From Consotaella aegiceratis (GTDB taxonomy: Bacteria; Pseudomonadota; Alphaproteobacteria; Rhizobiales; Rhizobiaceae), in contig NZ_JAZHFT010000010.1 of the NCBI RefSeq assembly GCF_036541425.1, positions 62,001 through 126,000 of the forward strand: a stretch of 64,000 nt of DNA, read 5' to 3'. The notes under the pieces are model-generated. The model saw only the letters and a program-made list of their open reading frames with translations, was not told the origin of the DNA and ran no database searches. A program made the position numbers and the translations under genes. Below, in pieces: positions 1 through 9,049 of this stretch (position 1 is its first letter; every line of letters begins with the position of its first letter).

Positions 1-493
1 GGTCGAGCCAGAGATGGACGTCGGCCTCATGATGATCGTGGTCTTCGTCATGATCGTCATGATCCGCGTCGTGATGCTCTTCGTGTTCGTCTTCGTCGGC
101 CTCGCCTTCGTGATGATGCTCGTGCGGCTCGAAGGCGCCGCCTTCGCGCGCTGGCAGTTTGGTGAGGCCGGGCGTATCCTCCAGCGGAACGGATCGGGCG
201 CCTGACGCCAGGCTCTCGAGCGGCCGGATCAGAAACGTCTCCAGGTCAGGCCCCATCCAGAAGATGACATCCGCGGCTTCAAGCGCGCTGGCATTCGACG
301 GTTTCAAGGCGTAGCCGTGCGGCGAGCCGGCGCCTTCGATGACGAGGTCGGGCGTGCCGACCCCTTGCATGACGGCGGCGACCAACGAATGGATCGGCTT
401 GATCGAGGCCACGACATGCGGGCCATCCTCCGCGCGAACGGGTGCCACGCCGACAAGGAGAGCAGCCGTCAGGGCCAAGAGGGACGTCTTCAT
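1..493 (-). CDS. znuA: ZnuA, periplasmic zinc-binding protein of the zinc ABC transporter (3' part beyond left edge)
   Basis: Solute-binding subunit that captures Zn(II) in the periplasm and delivers it to ZnuB. Only the first ~164 residues are in the window. The ATG is at 491-493 on the minus strand, followed by a Sec signal peptide (MKTSLLALTAALLVGVAPVRA). Next comes the cluster A-I start with the KPIHS motif, whose His is a usual first zinc ligand. A long acidic His-rich loop follows (for example HEHHHEGEADEDEHEEHH), then DVHLWLD, equivalent to the conserved DPHxWLD with the second ligand. It is divergent from znuCB-zur, and a Zur-box-like palindrome lies just upstream. The His-rich loop separates zinc-specific ZnuA from manganese-type homologues. 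Confidence 0.93.
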   Translation of the reverse strand, partial: MKTSLLALTAALLVGVAPVRAEDGPHVVASIKPIHSLVAAVMQGVGTPDLVIEGAGSPHGYALKPSNASALEAADVIFWMGPDLETFLIRPLESLASGARSVPLEDTPGLTKLPAREGGAFEPHEHHHEGEADEDEHEEHHDADHDDHDEDHDHHEADVHLWLD

Positions 494-513
494 CTGGAAA
501 CTCCGATGCGAAA

Positions 514-528
514 TGTTATTTAGTAACA
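514..528. promoter_or_regulatory. Candidate Zur operator in the znuA/znuC divergent region
   Basis: A perfect inverted repeat TGTTA-n5-TAACA, with flanking GAAA, lies 21 bases upstream of the znuA start. It resembles the alphaproteobacterial Zur box (ATGTTAT...ATAACAT type). A second, degenerate AT-rich half-site (GTGTAACCCTATAAC) follows at 534-548. The 209-base gap between the two start codons would let one operator region control both directions. The regulator itself (zur) is the last gene of the rightward operon. Confidence 0.7.
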
Positions 529-702
529 CATGTTGTGTAACCCTATAACGTCTGGCATAGGAGGAGGTCAAGGGGCGTCGCCGACGTCCATGGACGCAGC
601 CGCCGTGCGGCGACGGCGCACCGACGGTGCCGGGGCGCTGTGTCCAGCCGCAGGCCGGTGGGTTGCTGTTGGCAGGTTGAGGCAGGAAGTGCGAATAGTG
701 CC

Positions 703-1545
703 ATGATGGGGCCTGAAAACCTGGTGGAGCTTGCGGGCGTCGGCGTCGAAAGAAGCGGACGCTGGCTGGTGCGCGGCGTCGACCTTCACATCGAACGTGG
801 CGAGATCGTCACGCTGATCGGCCCCAACGGCTCGGGCAAGAGCACCACGGCGAAGGTCACGCTGGGTGTCGTCGCGGCCAGCGAGGGCAGGGTCGAGCGC
901 GCTCGGAACCTGCGCGTCGGCTACGTGCCGCAGAAGCTCGCGATCGACTGGACGTTGCCGCTGAGCGTCGAGCGGCTTCTGACGCTGACCAGCCGGCATT
1001 CCAGCCGGGAGGTGGCGGAGGCGCTGGAGGCGGTGGGAATCCCGCATCTCGCCAAGGCCGAAGTGCAGCGGCTGTCGGGCGGCGAATTCCAGCGCGCGCT
1101 CCTGGCGCGGGCGATGATCCGCCGACCGGATCTGCTGGTGCTCGATGAGCCGGTGCAGGGCGTCGACGTGATCGGGGAGGCGGCGCTCTACGATCTGATC
1201 AAGACGATCCGCGATCGCACGGGCTGCGGCGTGCTCCTGATCTCCCACGACCTCCATCTGGTCATGGCGGCGACCGATACGGTGATCTGCCTGAACGGGC
1301 ATATCTGCTGCCGCGGCACGCCGCAGGCCGTTGCCTCCAGTCCGGAATATGCGCGCCTCTTCGGCAGCCGCGTGGCGGAAACGCTGGCGGTCTATCACCA
1401 TCATCACGATCACACTCATCTCGACGACGGTCGGGTGCTCGACGCCGCGGAGGACACCGAACGCCATGTCCATGACGATGGCCACGATCATCGTCCCGCC
1501 ACGGAGCATGGCCGGACGCGCGAAAGCGAGGCAAGCGATGCTTGA
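703..1545 (+). CDS. znuC: ZnuC, ATP-binding subunit of the zinc ABC transporter
   Basis: Cytoplasmic ATPase that drives ZnuB. Walker A is GPNGSGKST, the signature is LSGGEFQRALLARA, Walker B is LLVLDEP, and the switch His is in LLISHDLH. ATG 703 was chosen over upstream starts because the homology begins just after it (LVELAGVGV) and a purine-rich site (caggaag) lies about 12 bases upstream; ATG 706 is equally possible. The C-terminal ~50 residues are unusual for an ATPase: a His/Asp-rich tail with HHHHDHTH and HVHDDGHDH clusters that may bind zinc. The stop overlaps the znuB start by 8 bases. Confidence 0.93.
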   Translation: MMGPENLVELAGVGVERSGRWLVRGVDLHIERGEIVTLIGPNGSGKSTTAKVTLGVVAASEGRVERARNLRVGYVPQKLAIDWTLPLSVERLLTLTSRHSSREVAEALEAVGIPHLAKAEVQRLSGGEFQRALLARAMIRRPDLLVLDEPVQGVDVIGEAALYDLIKTIRDRTGCGVLLISHDLHLVMAATDTVICLNGHICCRGTPQAVASSPEYARLFGSRVAETLAVYHHHHDHTHLDDGRVLDAAEDTERHVHDDGHDHRPATEHGRTRESEASDA

Positions 1546-2353
1546 CGACTTCTTCATTCGCGCGATGGTCGCCGGCGCTGGCGTGGCCCTGATCGCGGGG
1601 CCTCTCGGCTGCTTCGTCGTGTGGCGCAAGATGGCCTATTTCGGCGACACCATGGCCCATTCGGCGCTGCTCGGCATCGCGCTCGGCTTTCTCTTCGACA
1701 TCGACCTGATGCTCTGCGTCTTCGTCGTCGCCGCGCTGGTGTCCGTGTGCCTCATCGTCCTGCAGCGGCAGGGTTCGCTGTCGACCGACTCGCTGCTTGG
1801 CATCCTCGCCCATTCGAGCCTGGCGCTCGGCCTCGTCACGCTGGCGTTCATGAGCTGGGTGCGGGTCGATCTCATGGGCTATCTGTTCGGCGACATCCTG
1901 GCGGTCTCGCGCACCGACATCGTGGCTATTTACGGCGGCGGCCTGCTGGTGATCGCCGGCATCGTCTGGCTGTGGAGACCGCTCCTGGCCTCGACGGTCG
2001 ATGCCGAACTGGCTGAGGCGGAAGGGCTGAAGCCGGAGCGGGCGCGCATCCTCTTCATGTTGCTGATGGCCTTCGTCATCGCCATCGCCATGAAGATCGT
2101 CGGCATCCTGCTCATCACCTCGCTGCTGATCATTCCGGCGGCGACGGCGCGTCGCTTCTCGGCGACGCCGGAGGCCATGGCGATCATGGCCGCGCTGATC
2201 GGAGCCGTCGCGGCGATCGCCGGCCTGTTCGGCTCGCTGCAGTTCGACACGCCGTCGGGTCCCTCGATTGTCGTGGCGGCACTCGCTATGTTCCTGCTGA
2301 GCCTGGTGCCTCGCGCCTCGCTCAAACGGCATATGACAGGAAGACAGGCATGA
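1538..2353 (+). CDS. znuB: ZnuB, zinc ABC transporter permease
   Basis: Integral membrane channel of the ZnuABC importer, 271 residues, about the family's usual size. It opens MLDDFFIRAMVAGAG and has many hydrophobic helices of the ABC-3 family (for example LIAGPLGCFVVWRKMAYFGD, a conserved family block). The ATG lies inside the end of znuC and the stop overlaps the zur ATG (ATGA), so znuC-znuB-zur should be translationally coupled. Longer in-frame extensions to 1331 only shadow znuC. Expression is expected to rise under zinc limitation through Zur. Confidence 0.94.
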   Translation: MLDDFFIRAMVAGAGVALIAGPLGCFVVWRKMAYFGDTMAHSALLGIALGFLFDIDLMLCVFVVAALVSVCLIVLQRQGSLSTDSLLGILAHSSLALGLVTLAFMSWVRVDLMGYLFGDILAVSRTDIVAIYGGGLLVIAGIVWLWRPLLASTVDAELAEAEGLKPERARILFMLLMAFVIAIAMKIVGILLITSLLIIPAATARRFSATPEAMAIMAALIGAVAAIAGLFGSLQFDTPSGPSIVVAALAMFLLSLVPRASLKRHMTGRQA

Positions 2354-2760
2354 CCGAGCCGCATCCGCACCTGACCAAGAACCAAGCCTTGGTGCTGGAC
2401 GCGCTGGCCAAGGAGGGCGTGCCGCTGAGCGCCTATGCCATCCTCGACCGGCTGCGCGACGACGGGCTGCGCGCGCCGCTTCAGGTCTATCGGGCGCTCG
2501 ACAAGCTGCTCGACTACGAGCTGGTGCATCGGCTGGAGAGCCTCAACGCCTTCGTCGCCTGCGCGCATCCGCACTGCCACGCCTCGCGGATGATCGCTTT
2601 CGGCATCTGCGAGACCTGCGGCCAGGTCTGGGAGTTCTCGGACGACGTGGTGCGCGATCGGCTGATGGCCTGGGCCGAGAGCAACCAATTCCGGCCGTCG
2701 AAGACCACGGTGGAGATCAAGGGCACCTGCGCGTCCTGCGCCGAAGCCGCCGCCGGATGA
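2350..2760 (+). CDS. zur: Zur, zinc uptake repressor (Fur family)
   Basis: Zinc-responsive DNA-binding repressor, 136 residues. The N-terminal winged helix contains APLQVYRALDKLL, the Fur-family recognition helix. The metal-binding part has CAHPHCHASRMIAFGICETCGQV followed by CASC near the C-terminus, giving two CxxC pairs for a structural zinc plus His ligands. It is the terminal gene of the znuCB operon (4-base overlap), a common autoregulated arrangement. Together with the palindrome upstream of znuA this supports Zur over Fur, Mur or Irr. Confidence 0.92.
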   Translation: MTEPHPHLTKNQALVLDALAKEGVPLSAYAILDRLRDDGLRAPLQVYRALDKLLDYELVHRLESLNAFVACAHPHCHASRMIAFGICETCGQVWEFSDDVVRDRLMAWAESNQFRPSKTTVEIKGTCASCAEAAAG

Positions 2761-2795
2761 CGAAAATCGCGCCGGCCATGGTTTTCCGTGGGTGA

Positions 2796-3569
2796 CTACG
2801 CTTTCGATCCGCCGGAGACGCGCTCGAGGATCCGGTCCAGTCCGGCATCCACATGGTCGAACAGCCCGGCGTCCTGCAGGAACGCTCGGAACTGCTCGTT
2901 CAGTCCGCCGGGTGTCGCGTGGTCGCCGGCGAGAGCCGCAAAGTCCGGCGTGTCGCCTTTGAGCGCTTCGGAGAGCCCGGCAAAGATCGACGCCACGTAA
3001 CGCCGAGCCTGATCCTCCGGCAGACCGTGGTCGGCGAGCCATCCGCTGACGGCCTGCAGATAGGCGAAATGAGCGGCAACCGTCGAGGAGGCCGCCGAGA
3101 GCGCGTCGAAAGCGGCTTCGTCGGCGACCTCGATCGTGCAGCCCAGACGGTCGAACAATGATCGGGCGCCATCGTGCGGCGGATGGATCGGCGTCGTGCC
3201 CTGGCGGTCGGCAACGGTCGGTAGGGGGATCGAACGGACGATGTCTGTGGCTGGCGCGACCAGCGATGCGAGCGTGGCGACCGACATCGCCGCGATGACG
3301 CTGAGAACGGTCTGATCGGCGCGGAAGCGCAGGGTCGAGAGTACCTCTGGAGCGTCCTGCGGCCGGACGGCCAGGATCGCCACCGTCGCAGCGTCGATGA
3401 CGCTCTGATTGTCGGGCGCGACGCTGACCGTTGGAAAGCGAGCGGCAAGACCGGCGGCGACGCGGGCATTGCGCGGCGACAGCACGATCGAGGGAGCGTC
3501 GCCCTCCCGACAAAGGCCGGTGACGATGGCCGAGGCGATCGCCCCGACTCCGATGATGCCATAGGTCAT
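2796..3569 (-). CDS. Pyrroline-5-carboxylate reductase-like protein
   Basis: NAD(P)-dependent reductase of the ProC family, probably cytoplasmic, 257 residues. The N-terminal Rossmann motif is YGIIGVGAIASAIV. The C-terminal dimerisation domain has the family-like DHATPGGLNEQ (the TPGG of P5C reductases). ATG 3569 was chosen because the beta-strand MTYGIIG starts there; the in-frame upstream extension has no such support. It converges with zur, 35 bases apart. Many bacteria carry several ProC paralogues, some acting on other imines, so the proline role is likely but unproven. Confidence 0.75.
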   Translation of the reverse strand: MTYGIIGVGAIASAIVTGLCREGDAPSIVLSPRNARVAAGLAARFPTVSVAPDNQSVIDAATVAILAVRPQDAPEVLSTLRFRADQTVLSVIAAMSVATLASLVAPATDIVRSIPLPTVADRQGTTPIHPPHDGARSLFDRLGCTIEVADEAAFDALSAASSTVAAHFAYLQAVSGWLADHGLPEDQARRYVASIFAGLSEALKGDTPDFAALAGDHATPGGLNEQFRAFLQDAGLFDHVDAGLDRILERVSGGSKA

Positions 3570-3747
3570 GATGGTTCCCGATATCTGCCCATTCGGTCGT
3601 TGCTGGGCGGCATCGGCCAAACACGGCCCATCGTCAACCTCCCGGGGATCGCAATCGCGGGGAGGCGGGCCGATCGTGGCGTCGATGGTGGGAAATTGGA
3701 TGCTGAGGAGGACCGAGCGCTGTCGGGCAGCGCTCGGGGATTCGCGA

Positions 3748-4281
3748 TCAGTTCACGGCGTTGAGGGTCACCGACGTGCCAGTGGCCGCCGCGTTCAGGC
3801 CGACCTGACCGGTGAGGCTGACGGTCTGGAGCTGGATCGAGCCGGACGTGCCGCCGACCAGGACGTTGGCCCCCGCGCCGGCGCCGAGAGTGGCTTCCAC
3901 CGTGGCGCCTTCATAAACCCCGCCGAGCGAACCGCTGTGGTAGCCGGCCGTCGGCGCGAAGACCGCCCAGACCAGCTTGCCGCCCGTGGTGAAGCCGACA
4001 TCGATACCCATCTTGCGGATCGTGCCGGTGTAGCTTTCCGCAGTGTCGGCTCCAACCGTCGGCTGAAACACGCAGTCGAGGCTCTTGGCCGAGCCGAGCA
4101 CGTAGCCGACGCCGCCGCCGACGTCGCAGGACAGATAGCCGAGCCGGACGCCGCCGGAGTCCTGCGTGGCCTGGGGATAGGGTTCCGTCGGCTGGTAGGT
4201 CGGCAGGTCGGCCGCCTGGACGGCCGTGGCGCCAGCCAGGACGGAGGGGACGAGTATCGCGGCGGCAAGAACTCGTTTCAT
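3748..4281 (-). CDS. Secreted DUF992 domain protein
   Basis: Small exported protein, 177 residues, typical of Rhizobiales, with no established function. The signal peptide is MKRVLAAAILVPSVLAGATAVQA. The mature part begins with a Pro-rich stretch and then the DUF992 core (GVRLGYLSCDVGGGVGYVLG, later SLDCVFQP and a Gly/Ala-rich beta region). Two Cys residues flank the core and could form a periplasmic disulfide. GGAGCAAATCC before ATG 4281 gives a good ribosome-binding site. The longer in-frame opening to 4746 is not supported. Confidence 0.85.
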   Translation of the reverse strand: MKRVLAAAILVPSVLAGATAVQAADLPTYQPTEPYPQATQDSGGVRLGYLSCDVGGGVGYVLGSAKSLDCVFQPTVGADTAESYTGTIRKMGIDVGFTTGGKLVWAVFAPTAGYHSGSLGGVYEGATVEATLGAGAGANVLVGGTSGSIQLQTVSLTGQVGLNAAATGTSVTLNAVN

Positions 4282-4600
4282 GGATTTGCTCCTTCGAATG
4301 CACTCGATTACGCTCCGCGCCGTCGGCATCCGATGGCGCGGGATCGGGGGTGGTAACGATGCAGCGGCGACAACGATCCGGCGATACCGGATGAATCTCG
4401 AGCTAGGTCGAAAAGCGGGAAGCAGTGTGACTTTTTGGCCTCGCGGACGTCCGCTCCCTGTCTCGCTGAGGCGAGTTAGGACATGATTTGAGGAAACGCT
4501 GCGCCAGGCCATCCAAGCGGTAGAATAGGGCCCTAGATTCGCGTCCGAAATGATGGAAAGGCAGTGGTAGACGGGGCTTAAGCACCGAACGGGGCGACGT
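4282..4600. other. 319-base gap without a recognised gene
   Basis: Divergent intergenic region between the DUF992 gene and the 4601 gene. It should hold both promoters, but I see no strong palindrome, RNA gene or repeat. Overlapping short frames have no family features. Confidence 0.5.
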
Positions 4601-6052
4601 ATGGACAGCCTGAAGCTCGCAGCCGGGACACTCGCGGTCGTTGTGGCCATCAATGTCGGACGATATCTGCCCGGCGATGAACGACATCCTTCAATTTCGG
4701 ATGAACCCGCAAGCGTCCAGGCGGCCGAAACCTCACACAAGCGCATTTTCGTGGGCGAAGACGGGACCAGGATCGCGATCGAAACGCCGTTGATCGACAG
4801 CTTTCCCTATGTCGGGGACGAGGCGGCCTGCGACGACGTCGTAAGATTCCTGAAAGAGAATGGAGAGGCGGGCTGGGAAGACGATTCCTTTTGCCGGACC
4901 ATGCCGCCGCCAGGTTCTCCTGAGCGGGATCAGCAGCTTGACATCCTCTCCGGTCTGGCGACCGATCTGGAGGAGGCACAAAACGATATCTCTCAGACGC
5001 AGATGGATGAACGCATCCGTTTCGCATTGGGCGTACTCCATGAGCGGCTCGACGATCTTGGCGACCGTGATGCCCAGACGGCTTATTCCGCTCTCCTCGG
5101 AAGCAATGTCAGCTATCAGGCGTCGGACGATTTTTATCCGGGGGAGACGGAGGAAACTTTTCCACTTCGAGCCTCTGTCGAAGCCGGCGAAGCGCGGCTT
5201 GCGCTCTGCCCCATTGTCCGGCCGACGTGGAGCGACGACTGCTTTGAGGAAGCCGTTTCGCTGTTTGTCGATGACCTCGTCCAGTACGGCCGTCTGAAAT
5301 CCGACGAGACGATGCTGCTCCATGCCGCGGACCTGATTGAGCAGCGCTATCACAGAATCAAAGCCCCCGATCTCGACCAGGAGACCGATTTCGTCGACAG
5401 CTTTACATCCGCCCTCGGCTATGCCGGGGAACTGCAGCCTGACGACCGACAAGCAGTCCGGCAGTTCCGCCGCTCCGTCAGGGCGGCCCTGAACTGGCTG
5501 GCGCATCATGAAACGACTGCCGACAAGGAAGATGTCATAGCCATCTATGATGGCCTTGCCGCCGACTACGGCCGGATCGCCGGGCGCAGCCACACCCAGG
5601 AGGACGCCCGTATCGCGATCGACTACAGCCAAAAGACGCGGGACCTGATGCTGGAACGAGGCGAGGGAGAAAAAGGGGCCTGGACTGGGACGTCAAATCT
5701 GGCCGACGCCTATATCGATCTCGGCGACTTGGATCACGTTCGAGCGAACTACGACAAGGCCCTTGCTCTGCATCGAACGGTGCTCGCTGCGATCGCCCCG
5801 GAGGAGGGCCGCTGGCCGATCGACGCGGCCGACGTGAATTATGCTCGCTTCAAGTTGGCGCGGACGTTGCTCCACTACGAATGGGCCGATCTCGATGGCA
5901 TCGATGCCGCAGACCATCGGGCCATGCTGGGGGAGGCCCAGGATCTCGCGACAACGGCGCGAACCTATTTCAGCCGAGCTGGGACGGCCAAATACGTCGG
6001 AATGCTGGATGATATCCTCGCCCAAATCGATATGCGGCTCGCACGACTCTGA
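4601..6052 (+). CDS. Hypothetical membrane-anchored protein with TPR-like C-terminus
   Basis: 483 residues, family not recognised. Residues ~5-22 (LKLAAGTLAVVVAINVG) form one N-terminal membrane helix or uncleaved signal, so the bulk should be periplasmic. The middle is acidic and mostly helical, with paired Cys (CDDVVRF, FCRTMPP, LCPIVRP, DDCFEEA). From residue ~335 there are TPR-like helical pairs (SNLADAYIDLGDLDHVRANY, ALALHRTV). GGGGCGACGT precedes the ATG. It is a single-gene unit with no functional partner in sight. A scaffold or protein-interaction role is only inference. Confidence 0.6.
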   Translation: MDSLKLAAGTLAVVVAINVGRYLPGDERHPSISDEPASVQAAETSHKRIFVGEDGTRIAIETPLIDSFPYVGDEAACDDVVRFLKENGEAGWEDDSFCRTMPPPGSPERDQQLDILSGLATDLEEAQNDISQTQMDERIRFALGVLHERLDDLGDRDAQTAYSALLGSNVSYQASDDFYPGETEETFPLRASVEAGEARLALCPIVRPTWSDDCFEEAVSLFVDDLVQYGRLKSDETMLLHAADLIEQRYHRIKAPDLDQETDFVDSFTSALGYAGELQPDDRQAVRQFRRSVRAALNWLAHHETTADKEDVIAIYDGLAADYGRIAGRSHTQEDARIAIDYSQKTRDLMLERGEGEKGAWTGTSNLADAYIDLGDLDHVRANYDKALALHRTVLAAIAPEEGRWPIDAADVNYARFKLARTLLHYEWADLDGIDAADHRAMLGEAQDLATTARTYFSRAGTAKYVGMLDDILAQIDMRLARL

Positions 6053-6440
6053 TCGAACCGTTCGATCCGAATGCGAAACGGTCGGTCCCGGCTTGCCGTC
6101 CGCGGCAACAGATCAGCATTGGCCCTCTATGCCAGGATTTTGCTCGGCGTTTTTCGTCTTTGGGCGATTTCCAAGCCACCTCTTCACCGTGCCGAAGCGA
6201 GCGGATATGCTCTTTGACGAATCCGGGAACCCATAATCGGCGGGATAAGCCGAAACGCTTCCTTGGTTCGTCTCGATCGGGAGGAACGACGAGGCGTTTT
6301 TGATCCTCGGCGCGAGCGCCGATCATCGTTGCTGCGCCTTCTGCCCCCTGATCCTATCGGATTGGCTGCCATGCCCCCGGGCCGTGCTTTGCGCTTGCCC
6401 GTCGGCCTGAGGCCATATGGAGAGGTGGAAGGATTTCAGC
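6053..6440. other. 388-base gap without a recognised gene
   Basis: A short inverted repeat, GATCGAA-CCG-TTCGATC (6051-6067), overlaps the end of the preceding gene but has no T-tract. The remainder should contain the promoter of the 6441 operon. Several short frames cross it on both strands; none has a recognisable motif. Confidence 0.45.
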
Positions 6441-7497
6441 ATGAAGACGATGAAGGGACCTGGGATCTTTCTGGCCCAGTTCGTCGGCGACGCCGCGCCG
6501 TTCAATTCGCTGCCCGAGATCGCCAAATGGGCGGCCGGGCTCGGCTATGAGGGCATTCAGGTGCCGACCTGGGCGGGCCAACTCTTCGACCTCGCAAAGG
6601 CGGTCGAATCCAAGGACTATTGCGACGAGGTCGCCGGCATCTGCCGCGAGGCGGGCGTCGAGATCACCGATCTGTCGACCCATCTCCAGGGCCAGCTGGT
6701 GGCCGTCAACCCGGCCTTCGACGAGGCCTTCGACGGCTTTGCGGCGCCGGAGGTGCGCGGCAACCCCAAGGCGCGGCAGGAATGGGCGGTGAACCAGCTG
6801 ATGATGGCCGCCAAGGCAAGCGCGCATTTCGGCTTCAAGAGCCACGTCACCTTCTCCGGCGCGCTCGCCTGGCCGTTCCTCTATCCCTGGCCGCAACGCC
6901 CGGCCGGACTGGTCGACACCGCCTTCGCCGAACTGGCGAAACGCTGGGTTGCCGATCCTCGACGCCTTCGACGAGGTGGGCTGCGACGTTGGCTACGAGA
7001 TCCATCCGGGCGAGGACATCTTCGACGGCGCCACCTTCGAGATGTTCCTGGAGGCGACGGGCAATCATCCCCGCTGCCAGATCAACTACGATCCCTCGCA
7101 CTTCGTGCTGCAGCAGCTCGACTACATCGAGTTCATCGACATTTATCACGAGCGCATCTGCGCCTTCCACGTGAAGGACGCCGAGTTCAACCCGACGGGA
7201 CGCCAAGGCGTCTACTCGGGCTACCAGTCCTGGACGAAGCGCGCCGGCCGCTTCCGCTCGCTGGGCGACGGCCAGGTCGATTTCGCCGCGATCTTCTCCA
7301 AGATGGCCGAATACGATTACGATTCCTGGCCGGTGCTCGAATGGGAATGCTGTCTCAAGCATCCCGAGCAGGGCGCCGCCGAGGGCGCGCCCTTCATCGC
7401 CAACCACGTCATCCGTGTCACCGAAAAGGCGTTCGACGACTTCGCGTCGGGCGGCACCGACGAGGCTGCCAACAGGCGGCTTCTGGGGATCGGCTGA
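6441..7497 (+). pseudogene. Sugar phosphate isomerase/epimerase (IolE-like TIM barrel), frameshifted
   Basis: AP-endonuclease-2-type TIM barrel expected to isomerise or epimerise a sugar or inositol-derived ketose. The first part (ATG 6441, RBS ggtggaagga) reads MKTMKGPGIFLAQFVGD... to AFAELAKRW at 6947. The rest continues in the +1 frame from TTG 6949 as LPILDAFDEVGCDVGYEIHP and runs to the stop at 7497. Removing one G from the GGG at 6946-6948 restores a 351-residue protein with the metal-site motifs GYEIHPGED, INYDPSH and AFHVKDAEF. Both halves look fully conserved, so a recent mutation or a sequencing error is likely. A Gfo/Idh/MocA gene follows 27 bases downstream. Confidence 0.8.
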
Positions 7498-7524
7498 GCA
7501 TCAACGCGTAGGGGGATCAGAGCC

Positions 7525-8685
7525 ATGGCGATCGAAGGGCGGGACGAAAAACAGGCCGGGCGCATCCGGCTCGGCATGGTGGGCGGTGGGCAGGGCGCCT
7601 TCATCGGCGGCGTACATCGCATCGCCGCGCGCATGGACGACAACTATGTGCTGACCGCCGGCGCCTTCTCTTCCGATCCGGAGCGCGCCAAGGCTTCCGG
7701 GCTGGAACTCGGCCTCTCGGAGGACCGCTGCTACGGCTCCTACGAGGAGATGGCGCGGCGCGAGAAGCGGCTGAAGGACGGCATCGAGGCGGTGGCGATC
7801 GTCACGCCGAACCATCTGCACGTGCCGATCGCCAAGGCGTTCCTGCAGCGCGGCATCCACGTGATCTGCGACAAGCCGCTGACCACCAATCTGCGCGACG
7901 CCAAAAGGCTGCGCGACGTGGTGGAGAAGTCCGGCGCGATCTTCGCGCTCACCCACAACTACTCGGCCTATCCGATGATCCGCCAGGCGAAGGCCATGGT
8001 CGAGGCGGGCGACCTCGGCGACGTCCGCGTCGTGCAGGTGGAATACGCGCAGGATTGGCTGACCGAGGAGGTTCACAACAAGCAGGCGGACTGGCGCACC
8101 GACCCGGCGCGCTCGGGCGCCGGCGGAGCGGTCGGCGATATCGGCACCCATGCCTATCAGCTCGCCTGCTTCGTCAGCGGCCTCGCGGTCGAAAGCCTGG
8201 CCGCCGAACTGACCGCCTTCGTGTCGGGGCGGCCAGTCGACGACAATGTGCAGGTGCTGATGCGCTTTGCCGGCGGGGCGCGCGGCATGCTGTGGGCGAG
8301 CCAGGTCGCGGTCGGCAACGAGAACGGCCTGAAGCTGCGGATCTACGGCACCAAGGGCGGCCTCGAATGGGAGCAGGAGAACCCGAACTGGCTGTGGTTC
8401 ACGCCGTTCGGCGGCGAGCGCCGGCGCATCACGCGCAACGGGGCGGGCGCCGGGCCGGAGGCGGCGCGCATGAGCCGGGTGCCGTCCGGGCATCCGGAAG
8501 GCTATCTGGAGTGCTTCGCCAACCTCTACACCGAGATCGCTTGCGCGATCCGGGCGGCGCGCGACGGCTCGCCGCTCGATCAGGCCGTGGCCTTCCCGGG
8601 CATCGACGACGGCATCGACGGCGTTGCCTTCATCGAGGCCTGCATACGCTCCAGCAAGCGCAACGCGGCCTGGGTCACGCCATGA
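7525..8685 (+). CDS. Gfo/Idh/MocA family oxidoreductase
   Basis: NAD(P)-dependent sugar or cyclitol dehydrogenase, 386 residues. The N-terminal Rossmann fold has LGMVGGGQGAFIGGVHR. HVICDKPLTTN corresponds to the family EKP motif with the catalytic-site Lys. VGDIGTHAYQLACF matches the GG.xxDxGxH substrate/His motif region. It lies downstream of the isomerase-like gene in the same direction with a short gap, so the pair probably forms an inositol- or sugar-acid pathway operon. The substrate cannot be told from sequence. Confidence 0.88.
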   Translation: MAIEGRDEKQAGRIRLGMVGGGQGAFIGGVHRIAARMDDNYVLTAGAFSSDPERAKASGLELGLSEDRCYGSYEEMARREKRLKDGIEAVAIVTPNHLHVPIAKAFLQRGIHVICDKPLTTNLRDAKRLRDVVEKSGAIFALTHNYSAYPMIRQAKAMVEAGDLGDVRVVQVEYAQDWLTEEVHNKQADWRTDPARSGAGGAVGDIGTHAYQLACFVSGLAVESLAAELTAFVSGRPVDDNVQVLMRFAGGARGMLWASQVAVGNENGLKLRIYGTKGGLEWEQENPNWLWFTPFGGERRRITRNGAGAGPEAARMSRVPSGHPEGYLECFANLYTEIACAIRAARDGSPLDQAVAFPGIDDGIDGVAFIEACIRSSKRNAAWVTP

Positions 8686-9049
8686 CCGCAACCCGGCAGG
8701 GTTCGTCTTCACCGCCGAGTTGTCGATGAGATCGGCATCGAGACCCTGGCGACGAACACCGGCAACCGGACCGGCAGCAGGGCGTTCGAGGTGAGGCAAG
8801 ACCATTTGTCGCGCGTTTCGGAGATCGAGGGTGGAGGGGCATCGAGCGGCAACAGGCGCGTGGCGTTCTGGCGGCGAGGATCGGCTCTCCATCTCGACCG
8901 ACGGCATCGGGATAAATCATTCAAGACCGGTTGGAGGCGCCGTGCACTGTCGCATTTCGATATGAGCCCCATGTTATCAAGCAGCGCTCACAATTCCGGC
9001 GGTAGCCCCACCAGGGCGGCCGCGACGTTCGGTTTCGAGGAGAAGGCAC
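8686..9049. other. 364-base gap without a recognised gene
   Basis: No recognised gene, RNA or repeat. Its right end carries the ribosome-binding site of the next gene (aggagaagg at 9038-9046). A 97-codon frame at 8791-9084 overlaps the next gene and has low-complexity Arg/Ser composition, so I do not call it. Confidence 0.5.

Noticed and set aside
1930..3624. 564-codon minus-strand frame across znuB, zur and the ProC-like gene
   Set aside because: It is Arg/Ser/Pro-rich antisense of well-supported genes and has no family motif.
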